Shown here in pieces: positions 11,201 to 21,235 of a stretch of DNA of 64,000 bases; position 1 is the stretch's first letter, and every line of letters starts with the position of its first letter. Origin of the DNA: Styela clava (lineage: Eukaryota; Chordata; Ascidiacea; Stolidobranchia; Styelidae); assembly GCF_964204865.1 (NCBI RefSeq), contig NC_135263.1, positions 9,593,426 to 9,657,425 of the forward strand, in the 5' to 3' direction. The notes beneath the pieces were generated by a model. That model worked only from the letters and a program-made list of their open reading frames with translations. It was not told the origin of the DNA and made no database searches. Made by a program: the position numbers and the translations under genes.

Positions 11201-14200
11201 ACACACTTGCTTGACTCAACTAAATTCACAAATTGCCAGAAACTTGATATCGACATGATACTATGAAAAGTAATATGTGATATGCAACTCCTTAGATTTC
11301 GTTAGGTATTACCCACTGGCTGCTTGTTGTACATGGCCATGATATGATCAAATTACATAAATAGACATTGTTGTAAAAAGCAAATGGAACTAAGCAGGCA
11401 TATCTTTGATTTCGTTTTACTTATATAATTACCATAGTTCTTATTAGGTGAAAAACGACTTCATGAAATATTTCAGACATTCAACGAAAGCATTACTGCC
11501 ATACAAGGAGGCGTCATTGGAGCAACAGGGTTTGATGAAATTGTCTTGCTCACTTATTCCGGTTGGGTAATCGGGTTGACAACAGAACCACCAACTAAAC
11601 ACATTGGATCATCTCGCTCTAAAAGTCTGTCTTCTTCAACAAATGAGCAAGAAGACCAAGAAAATTTACAAAAAATCAATAAAATCAAGTTAGTTTGGTA
11701 TAAATTTTTAATTTTAATCTACGATCAAACATTGTAATAGAGGGACATTTTTTCATATTTATGTCGATATGTCAACTGAATTTTCAGTAATCCGAGAGTT
11801 TCGAGACGAAATGCAGGAATTGAAATTTCGAAAGAAAATTAATTTGAAAATATTACAGAAATAGGTGCTTATTAAGCTGGTATCTAATCATAATTCTGTG
11901 CAATTGACGCCAAAATATTTCAATAAATAGTTACAGGAAAATGAAAAATATACATTTTATCAAAACAGTTTATTCAAGTTTGGCCTTTTTGGGGTCAAGC
12001 GCTCAACTTGCATCACAACATTTGTGAACTGCTTGTTTGAGGAAGTCCGGCTAGTTGGACCAAATATTACACAATGAAGTTTGAAAGTGTTATACAAGGT
12101 TCACTTTTGGGCCTCACAATTTATCCATTTCCATTCTTGCAATGGTGCATAGATACAGATCCATTAGCACAAAAGCACAGAGAAAGGAATTGTAGTTAGA
12201 CCCACTCTACTTCAATCAATAATCGTATTGTTACATTATTCAGATCAGAAATAGAAGAATTACAAATGAAAGTTGCTTCTGAAAGAGACAAATACAGGAA
12301 AAGAGCAACCCAACCTGTTGACAAGAACGAATTGGTGAGATATATTATTTGAAGCATGGCACTAGGTGTATTTTAAAAAAGATTTGTAAATATAATTAGC
12401 ATTGCAATTTTAATTACTAATTATGGAAAAAGATTAAAGCGTGAAGACACAAGACAGATTTTGGGCCGTTCACAATCACATATTATTCACTTAATATGAC
12501 CGTGCTGATCAAACCAACACTGAACTATACATATACCGTAAATGCTCGTTTTAACGCCCGGTCTTGATTAAGGGCCCGTTTGAATAGCCGCCCGTGTGAA
12601 CAGGACATGAAAATAAAGAAGGGCCGGTGCTTGAATACCCGCCCGGTGTAAAAATTTTTTTTTTTTTGAGGATTTGTATCTGCGGTGCGTAGAAAAAGTC
12701 TAAATTTTTATTATTCTCGTTTAAATCATACTTGAGAACTGGAAATGACAATATACGGTATTAATTATTGTAACGATCGATCTTATCTACCAGTATTTTT
12801 GTGTGTAATTTTACTTTAAAAATAACAAGCGCCCCTGCTTGAATAAGGGCCAGTTTGAATAAGGGCCCGGTTAGTGAGTACTGAGTATGTTTAAAAAAAT
12901 AAGCGCCCGGGCTATTAAACGAGCTAATACGGTATGCATTGGAATATGGGATCTGTATCATGAATCAAACGTTTATTTAGAATATCGTGTGTGGTTTCCA
13001 TATGCATGAGCCTTTTTTAAATTTTCTGGAAATGCTCATGACATTGTGATTGTCGGTTTTCATCTGATGCTTGGCCTACCCAATTTATCAAATTCTGTCT
13101 TGAGACTTGTACCAGAGATGTGTAACCTGGAATGGCAACGTGTTAAGTGTAGCTTGAATTTCAATACATATTTTTGTTTCCCATCTAGCCAACAATGTCT
13201 CGTGCTGCAATATTTCATGTGAAAGATAGGTTTGTTCTATCACCTTCTGATTCAAGTTATAACCTAAGTATTGAAGTCCAAACACCAATCGACCACATAG
13301 TATTACAGGTCAGTGAGCTTGATTTTTTATTACTGTAGTTTAATTTAAATAAATTGCTACCAAAATTTAAATGAAACTTGATAGGTAGGTTTTCTTACTA
13401 TTCAAATTTTTTTTCGATAATATACAGCATATTTATATGTTAAAGAGCTACTTGAGTTTGGAAGAACAGAAATTTGGATTTGAAACCGAAAAATATCTTG
13501 CAATCTCGACTTAGTTTAGTCTGATACCGTAAATCACACTCGGCCACTTCGCTTAGATTTCTTCTCTAATATTTACTATATGCAATGTCGACAAACATTT
13601 CATTAAAAAAATTATAACTTGCACTATAAGTCATTTTCTACATTATTATTTTTAGAGTGATGTTCCGATAGATATTTTGGACGTTGCTAAAAACTCAGCA
13701 GTTGTTTCATATACCCCATGTACATCTGGTCCACCTTCATCTACTGGTGGAAATTATTCTGATGTCAACTCTGGGAATTTTCTGCTTGCTACCTACAGAT
13801 GCCAGTCTAGCACTACACGACTTGAGGTGAGATTTAATAATAAAGCCTATATATAATATAATATAAAATAATTACTGAGTCATTGCTTTAAAGCAATATA
13901 GCTGGTAAAGATTTAAAGCAAAATAGCTGGTAAAGGCTAGGATATGTCACTGCATGGCAGTAAGGAGATAGGCTTTAAGTTCTATATTTCAAAATATAAG
14001 GGTAGGATATTTCATATTCATGTGAGTACTATAGGGAGGAAAGGAAGCATGGGAATAGATATCAGGATGGAACATGCACCATCCTACAACAGTGAGGAGT
14101 CCAGCCCATTATTGTTTGCAACAGGGCTAAAAACATAGCAGGGTGTGACATTATGTGTGCCTATGTCTTTATAATTCATATACGTCTATAGATATCAAAG

Positions 14201-17145
14201 TGTCTTAACTCTCGTAACAAGGTGGTCCCCTGAAATATGATGTTGATATATGAATACAATAAACTGTGATATCTTGGTACAGATGTACAGATTTAAATAA
14301 TTATTGTTGTTTGGGTACACGTTTTGTTAATATTTTGGGTATTTTGAAATGTGTAGGAACGAATTAAAATAATTACCATTGTTTCTTATGGAAAAAAAGT
14401 TTTGGTACTTGAACAAATCAGTACTCGAATACCAATCCTGAGCGAATTATGTTAGACTACTGAGGTATCACTGTATTATCAAACCAAAATGCTTTGTTTT
14501 TGCTTATTCAGCTAAAAGTTCGATCGATTGAAGGTCAATATGGACTTCTGCGAATGTACATCACACCACAACTTCAACCAAAGACTTGCATTGTTAGAGA
14601 ATTTGTCATCAAACCTCTTTCACTTCATCAAAGAAGCCATTTCATTGATGATAACAGGTAATATTTTTCTAAATAGTTATCTATTTTCAGTGTTGGCAAA
14701 GAGGTGGATGAGCCCAGATTGACATACATTTTATATCAATCCTAGTCTATCTAAACCTGGTGTAATAGTGTAATATTATTAGGCTGTGCTGGATGAAAAG
14801 GGTCTATTTTCACAACAGTGGTCAGAGTACCCAAGCATTAGATGTCTCTCTCTTCAATGTTGAGAAGACTTGAGTTACAATTTATCGAAGCCACTCTAAT
14901 CATGTAATTGAAATGACTTATACCTGTACAGAACTCACCACCAGTGAGACTCAACTCGGTTATCGACTTCGAACTCGAGGTTTAGGGACTTCTACCTGAC
15001 ACTGCCTTCTATTCACTCGAATTTTCTGGTCAGAAACTATCGAAATCCATTTGTTATAGTTAAGGCTACTACATGCAAGATAATATAGGTTCAGTTGTAT
15101 TTGAGACATCCCAATGTATTGTAATTATTAAATCCCTAATCGTGTTGGTTATGATATAGTAAGAACAACAATATACACAAATAATTGAATGTCTTATATT
15201 GCAAAATTTTATACTGTACACTTTATTGATGACCGATAACAAACCCAGAATATCTAGATGTGTTTTTGAATTCAAGTAGGAAAATAAAGACGGTAATGCC
15301 ATCTCATACAATGGAAAGTGAACTGTCTTGTGGTATAAATTTTCATATTTTTATATCTAAGGCCAATGAATGTGCTTAAATTGACCGGACCATTTAGCTT
15401 GGCAGAAATGCATTCATGGGTTGCATACAGCTTACCAGATGTACCAGACAGAACACCAACTGATGATGTTGCCACATTCAGCTTTGTGAATACCTTTTTG
15501 GACACTGTTCTTGAATGTACTTACAAGTAAGTGATACTTTCAAACTTTCATACAGATTTTTTGTGTTAATACAACAGAAAACATGAATTAGTGATTCTAA
15601 CGTATGGACAAAAGTCATGTTTTGAGATGTTATTGGAATCTTTTTACAGCTGGATGGAGAATTATTTTCATTTAAGAAGCGTTATATACAAAAGGAAAAT
15701 GTGTTTGAATCTGTTTTGGAGTAGAGGTTGATTGGCTGAATAATCCAACCCAAAAATGGGTGGCTATAATTTGCCATAATATGTTTAAGTCGCCTTGACT
15801 TTTATGCCCTCACGGCTGTGTCGAGAATCAGACTTGATGAAAAATTTCGAATTATTCAAAGTCAGAATATCAGACTTTAATAGGTGGTAATCGATGTAAA
15901 AATTTCCTACAGAAACTAAAAAGTTAATAAATTGTCTAAGCATTCTCAACAGACAAAGAAGACAAGACGCCTATGCCTACATTTTTCAAAGGTCAAAATC
16001 TCTTTTAATATAGAGTCATACGCCAGAGTTGGGATTAAAATTTGTCAGAATCAGTTTTTTAAATGTAAATTTCCGATTCTTAAGCCCTGTGTTAGATGAC
16101 CAACTGGGATCTTATCATTTTATCCAGGAAAGGTGAAGGAATATTCAAATCTGATAATATTTCCACCATATCAATTTTGAAAGATGTTTTAACAAAAGAA
16201 GCAACAGGAAGAAAAATTAATTTGAATATAAATTACGATTTCAATCAGTCATCTATTCCACATACTTTAAGTTTAATTCACCCTAAATTGGATTACCAGT
16301 TGATGCTAGCCAAGAAGGTTCAACTCATTGATGCATTAAAGGTATATTCATATCATTTTTAAGTGTGGACAGTGATGATAATTAATTGGAATGAAATTGA
16401 GAGCATGGCCCGTTTAATGGGCATATCTGCTATCATTAGTCTGCATCATTTTTCAACCTAGGATTCTTCATAGGAGAGTCACTGCTCGATGACCAAAACT
16501 GGATTATCGCATTTCCTATCATCCTGAAATGCAATTTTTTACTTCATTCTGTATGTACAATGTGTATTTACAGTATGGTGAAAATATAAAAAATAAATTA
16601 TCGATTTCATCTTGGGAGGGCCAGACCCGGGGATGAAAAAATATGACTTGAAGTATAGCATTCCCTTAAGATAACACTTTGTGAAAATGTACACAAAATA
16701 CCCCAGTTGAAAAAATAAAATGTAACCAGACCACTGAACACTATGGCAATGTATTTGCTAGTATTGCGACTGCTAAACCAAATCTTTATGATTCAGGAAT
16801 TACAAGTCCATGAAGGTAACATTGATTTTCTAGCAGCAGAATATCAAATGATACTTGGGGACAGTGAGATGTTAAAAGAGGAATTCAAAAAACAACCCGC
16901 ACATTTGGAGAGATTATATGGTATTATAAATGATGATCTCTTTAGCCTCAAGCGGCCAAGACTCCTCAAAATTTTCTGTAAAAAAATTCATTTTTATTTT
17001 TCCAGGCATGGTCACTGATCTCTTTATTGACAAGTTCAAGTTCAAAGGTGTCAATGTTAAACAAAAAGTTCCACAACTTCTAGAAACTTTGGACAATTAT
17101 GATCTTTCAACATTGATAGAATTCTTTGAAACTGCAACAGTATGA
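8237..17145 (+). CDS. BBS7: Bardet-Biedl syndrome 7 protein, BBSome subunit
   Basis: Complete gene, 15 exons: 8237-8272, 8521-8655, 8726-8901, 9494-9686, 10326-10465, 11014-11194, 11477-11688, 12244-12334, 13189-13308, 13656-13826, 14512-14657, 15362-15526, 16128-16341, 16797-16920, 17006-17145. All joints are phase-consistent, giving 747 residues (human 715). BBS7 is part of the BBSome coat that carries membrane cargo into and out of cilia. The order is N-terminal beta-propeller ([56 protein letters not shown]), a coiled-coil segment (exon 8), then the GAE, platform and C-terminal helical parts ([57 protein letters not shown]). The start gives [12 protein letters not shown], matching the human N terminus. 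The end at EFFETATV matches the short human C terminus. Introns hold two MITE-like repeats. Confidence 0.97.
8921..9112. mobile_element. MITE-like inverted repeat in BBS7 intron 3
   Basis: Left end GAGTGACCCAAAATAC (from 8923) and right end TTTTGGGTCACCCTG (ending 9112) are imperfect inverted repeats. The right end is followed by TA. This resembles short mariner/Tc-type elements, which duplicate TA on insertion, but the left end is decayed. About 0.19 kb, non-coding. Confidence 0.5.
12534..12934. mobile_element. MITE with GC-rich termini in BBS7 intron 8
   Basis: Inverted ends TACCGTAAATGCTCGTTT (12534 on) and, from the right, TACCGTATTAGCTCGTTT (12934 backwards) match well. Subterminal CGCCCGG/GGGCCCG blocks repeat on both sides (12556-12650, 12828-12910). 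TA lies at both outer edges, so a TA target duplication is possible. No coding capacity; the family cannot be named with certainty. Confidence 0.72.
14880..15025. repeat. Dispersed repeat copy in BBS7 intron 11
   Basis: Contains CGAGGTTTAGGGACTTCTACCTGACA near 14975-15002, which matches GAGTTTAGGAACTTCTACCCAACA near 21624 in a TRDMT1 intron. Both are preceded by tracts rich in TCGAATTTTGA/ACTCGAACT words. Class unknown; borders uncertain. Confidence 0.4.
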
Positions 17146-17449
17146 CTTCACACCATGTTTATACTTGGGGAGCATTTTAGTATTCCACGGCAGCAAGAGA
17201 ACATTCCATCCCGTGATGTAGACCCACATTTAATATAAAACCTCTAGTATGACTAACGTCATCAGGGGCTGCTTAGCTGTATTTTGAATGTGATGTCCGG
17301 AGTTCTTTTAAATTCAATTGTCAGTGCGCCACACCAGGGATGATGCATCATAGCCTACAATAATATAATTCAAGCATAACATCACGATTGCTTTTCGTAC
17401 CTCTCTGCTAGCGGTCAAACGACATACCAGTCTTTGTTACAAATTTTCT

Positions 17450-17490
17450 AATAAATTCATATTTTTTTTTATATATATGTTTATTTTATT
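17450..17490. terminator. Facing poly(A) signals of BBS7 (+) and the MADF/BESS gene (-)
   Basis: AATAAA at 17450-17455 on the plus strand lies about 0.3 kb after the BBS7 stop. On the minus strand AATAAA occurs at 17490-17485 and 17485-17480, about 0.18 kb after the stop of the convergent gene. The two 3' ends probably meet or overlap by a few bases. Confidence 0.5.
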
Positions 17491-17666
17491 TATAAAACAG
17501 CAGGGTCATAATAACGCAGTTCTCATGCAACCATCGAATCCGAGTTAGCCCGTCAACTTTGACTCTGCATCCAAAGGTCAATTACCCTTATGCCCCTACC
17601 CGAGAATACCCCACTCCAGCGAAGGTGCTCTGACAAGAAATATACCAGAGGTTTTTGCCAACATCA

Positions 17667-19861
17667 CTAGTGGCTCCCGTCATTAGCTTCATCGTCACAC
17701 ATGTCATACTTTAGAATTATCCGCAAGAGTTCATTTCTGCATCTGCGTTGTTTGTCTGGGTGGAACCTACCCAAAACGTTTGCGATATACTGTGAAAATG
17801 ACTCGTTCTCTTTAGATGGTCTTGGCTCTTTTATTGCTTCCAAAGCAGGGGGACTAGAAGATGGTTGCAAAAACGCGGACGAGGAATCGTTGTGTTTTTG
17901 TTGGTAGTCTGGATTCCACCGTCTCACGCGTCGTTGTATCCGATGTTTTCTCACGTATGCAACTGGTTCTCCAGCGGCGGGAGCTGTAGTGCGGTTGTTC
18001 TGCCTGGCGAAAAAAAAGCAATCTTGAACCAGGATTTTCACATTTAATAGGATGTAAAAGAAGCCGATAATACAGCTTAGTCGCATGGCGGGACTCGTTA
18101 TCATCGGGTTAGCAGTCCTGGTTTAGTATGAAGGAAGCTACTCGGTCCGGAAGACATACGCTTGCATTGCTCTGCGCAGTACCCCGCCTTCGCACGATTG
18201 AATCCTTTGTAGGAATGATTATGTACAAGAGTAGTGCAAGTATTACCTTACCGTCGCAGAGTGGTTCACCAGAACACTGGTTAGTCACGACTACGTCCTC
18301 CATCCAACTCCATGCATCTATTGCTCTTGACTATTCCCCTCTTGACTATAACCGAAAAGGGCCGTATTTCGCTATGTTTAAGTCATTTTATTAGCTTCCA
18401 CTTATCGACACAGTATTATCGAGTAAAAACCAACCCACGTCGGATAGTCAGCAGTGCGACACGAAGTCGTGGTTCTCTCCGCTATTTAACCTTTTTTGGA
18501 TAGCATGACATATACAAGGCTCACCTGTCCGATAAACTCGTGGCATTTTCAATTATTGCATTCCCATGGTCGTCGTCACTGTCCTCTTCCTCATGTATCA
18601 GGTTCTGCGAAAAACTAAGGTTGTCTTGAACAAGCGGCGACTGGTCTTCGTCACCTCCATACACTTGTGACAGTGACACCACTTCTCCATACTCTTCCTT
18701 CACTTGTAGCTCTTTATTTTGCGACCCTTCATACTGCAAATATTTTTATTTTAGTTTTCAAACGTATTTTAAAGCCAATTCATAAATCAACGAAATATAT
18801 TTACCACATTGTTATACTGACGATTGCGATCTGCTGTGCTGGAATCTGATTTTTTCAGGAACAAAAGTGTGGTATAGTGGTCCCAGGTCGGAACATACTG
18901 CAAAATATATACATATAACGTTTCACAAGTCGGAACAATATATTGAATAATATAATAAAATAACCGTACCGGTGCAAATTAAAAAATAAACAAGAGCATA
19001 CCGCATACTAACAATCTTACATGTAACCTGTTTTTAAAGAATACTGGTAATTGAAAAATTCTCGCTACACCGTAAAGGCAGCGATTAAAACAAGTTTGTG
19101 GAATTTGACCTTCTAGAATTTTGGTGAATAATAAAGCACTTGATTCATAACTATTTAGTCTGTCAAAAATGTTTCTATATAAACGTATGCTTGCTATACG
19201 CGTAGGATCGCCATCTGCTATGGTGGTGTATCCCCATATTGATCAACGTACATAGAATAAAGAAGCAAGAATGAAAGAATATCGGCACTTGAAAAGAAGG
19301 AAAATACACGAACAGAAAAAAAACCTGAGAATTCTCGGTATTTAAAATATATAATAACTGTGTTGTTATTATTTTGCATTCTCTGTTACGTTTGTATTAT
19401 ATTAATATTGCAATATTGTTTTATCATATAAACCCAATATAAAACAAAACAAAGAAGCTTGCTATTTGCAACTTGCAATGCGTTAAATCAATTGTGAAAT
19501 TTTGCATTAGGTTCATTTCATTCAGTATCATTTAACTTCTGTGTGACCATCGGTATTTGGTATAACTATAGTAACTCACCGTCGGACTAACAGTTACTTT
19601 TCTCTCTTCGCGGCAAAATTGCGATCTCATCGATGACCAGCGCTGTCGGATTGTCCCCTCGTCAATGCCGAGCAGTTGAACGAGTTCAGAATATCCTTTC
19701 ATGCGTGGCTCACGTTTGTGAAAAAGAATGTGGTCTGTATCCCACATATATCTGTGCTGTTCAAAGTACTTGATCATTTGAATTTCTTTTTCTGGCGTCC
19801 AATAGATTGAATATCGCTGATTCTTTCCTACACCATTTGATCTCGACTTGATGGCAAACAT
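17667..19861 (-). CDS. MADF- and BESS-domain DNA-binding protein
   Basis: Four minus-strand exons with good splice sites and matching phases: 19861-19580, 18897-18805, 18733-18525, 18003-17667, giving 306 residues. The MADF domain (a SANT/Myb-like DNA-binding fold) runs through exon 1 and into exon 2: WTPEKEIQMIKYFEQHRYMWD, RMKGYSELVQLLG, IRQRWSSMRSQFCREE, then TWDHYTTLLFLKK. Exon 3 is acidic and Ser-rich (EEEDSDDDHG). Exon 4 is basic (RKHRIQRRVRRW) and ends with a BESS-like motif for protein interaction (SFSQYIANVLGRFHPDKQR). MADF-BESS proteins such as insect Adf-1 are transcription regulators; some are derived from transposases. The start is the ATG at 19861 in context GTCGCCATG; an in-frame ATG at 19903 would add 14 residues. 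The target genes are unknown. Confidence 0.85.
18095..18340 (+). repeat. Degraded SINE-like copy in MADF/BESS gene intron 3
   Basis: Shares ordered blocks with the element at 228-575: a B-box-like GATTGAATCC (18197), GTAGGAATGATTATGTACAAGAG, GTGGTTCACC, ACTGGTTAGTCACGACTACG, and CTCCATCCAACTCCATGC. The head has an A-box-like GGTTAGCAGTCC near 18107. It lies inside the intron between exons 18525-18733 and 17667-18003. Confidence 0.55.
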
Positions 19862-20429
19862 GGCGACGAACGTACTCTGTCTGTCCTTTGTTGAGAACAA
19901 CATAGACAGACAAGTTAACACGTGACACGCTCGTGCCTGTCTGGAAGAAAGAAGGCAGGACTTATTTGTCTTCTAGTATGCCGCAATGTTCGCCAGTCGG
20001 AGTCACTGTTGGCGACATTACAACAATCGATCCTTTTCTTTTTTTCTTTCGTTTTTACAAATTGAAAGCCGTGTAGGAATGGACGAAGCTGCGTGAATGA
20101 AATAAGTAACATAACGGTAACGTGTATGCCGTTAGTGTAACCACAGGAGATGGCTTCGGTGCCCACAATCTCACAGTTCTCGCCACAAGACCAATGAAAA
20201 ACATTTATTTTGACATACTCCCAGCGAGAAATACAAAAATATGGACTCCTGTCATAAAAAATAACATACAAATTTGAGGAAGAAGTGATTATATTTTCAA
20301 AATACTGTTCAGCTATTCTGTTATTGGTTAAATTTTATGAAAATTGATATATTACATTGTGGTCAATTATTTTTTCAGCATAGATACCAATGCAGTAGTA
20401 ATACCATACCTAAGTTTGATATCTGTAAA
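19862..20429. promoter_or_regulatory. Shared divergent promoter region (MADF/BESS and DNAJC24)
   Basis: The two start codons face away from each other across 568 bp, so one intergenic region must hold both promoters. No TATA box is obvious. A strong acceptor-like ATTATTTTTTCAG ends at 20378, 52 nt before the DNAJC24 ATG, and may mark a 5' UTR intron or a spliced-leader acceptor. A long open minus-strand stretch (19915-20271) crosses the region but looks like chance. Confidence 0.55.
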
Positions 20430-20882
20430 ATGGAAAACTACTATGAAACATTACACGTTCCAGTCTTCTGTGAGTTATCAGAAATCAAAACTGGATATCA
20501 ATTTTTAATCAAGAAGTTACATCCAGATAAAAATATTCCTAATACTACAGATTTTAAACAAAATCGTGAGAATGAAAAGTATTTTCATCAAGTGCAGACT
20601 GCATGGAAAATTCTCAGTGATAAACAGTTAAAAAAGGATTACGATACGTTACTGAAACGAACAAAACTTGAGAATGAATTATTGGTGAATGAAGAAATTT
20701 CATTAAGCGATATGGATATTATAACAGATGATGCAAAAGACATGGAATATATTTATCCTTGTAGATGTGGTACTGAATATATTTTGGACAAGAAATATTT
20801 AGAAATGGATTTGACAAATATTATTTTAACTTGTGAGACTTGTTCGCTTCATATAAAAGTAGTAATGAAACAAGAGTCATAG
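20430..20882 (+). CDS. DNAJC24: Diphthamide biosynthesis protein 4 (J-domain, CSL zinc finger)
   Basis: Single coding exon, 150 residues, like human DNAJC24/DPH4 (149). The protein acts in diphthamide formation on elongation factor 2 and can stimulate Hsp70 through its J domain. The J domain covers residues about 3-78 (YYETLHV, LIKKLHPDKN with the invariant HPD, QVQTAWKILSD, KKDYDTLL). The C-terminal CSL zinc finger is visible as CRCG and CETC around residues 109-137, four cysteines that bind the metal. The ATG at 20430 begins MENYYETL, where the family's J domain starts. The frame is open further upstream, but that stretch is interrupted by the acceptor-like site at 20378. Confidence 0.94.
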   Translation: MENYYETLHVPVFCELSEIKTGYQFLIKKLHPDKNIPNTTDFKQNRENEKYFHQVQTAWKILSDKQLKKDYDTLLKRTKLENELLVNEEISLSDMDIITDDAKDMEYIYPCRCGTEYILDKKYLEMDLTNIILTCETCSLHIKVVMKQES

Positions 20883-21235
20883 CAGTTTAATTTATATATG
20901 GTTAGTATATTATTTGGTTATCATAATAGTATATTTGTTATTATCCTGCACTGACTGAATTAGCAATACTAATCAGTTCTGTCTGTTTCATCGATGATGA
21001 TCTCAATCAGATTTTTAATATATAGGCCTACTTTTTTGAACTATTTATTCTTCGAAAATCTCATTTAAAAAATTAAGTTTAACTAGCATTGCCTTCAACT
21101 TCATCACAGGCAAACTGGAATAATTTAAAACGAATCAATTTTTTGCGGGCTGGCAATTCAAAATCATTGTTTTGTATCATAGTACTGTAGTAAGTGTTCA
21201 TTTATAAACATAGTAAGCTCCACTTATATCTAAAT

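Noticed and set aside
19915-20271. 118-codon open stretch on the minus strand upstream of the MADF/BESS gene
   Set aside because: It covers a shared promoter region, shows no known domain, and has no splice link to the MADF exon.
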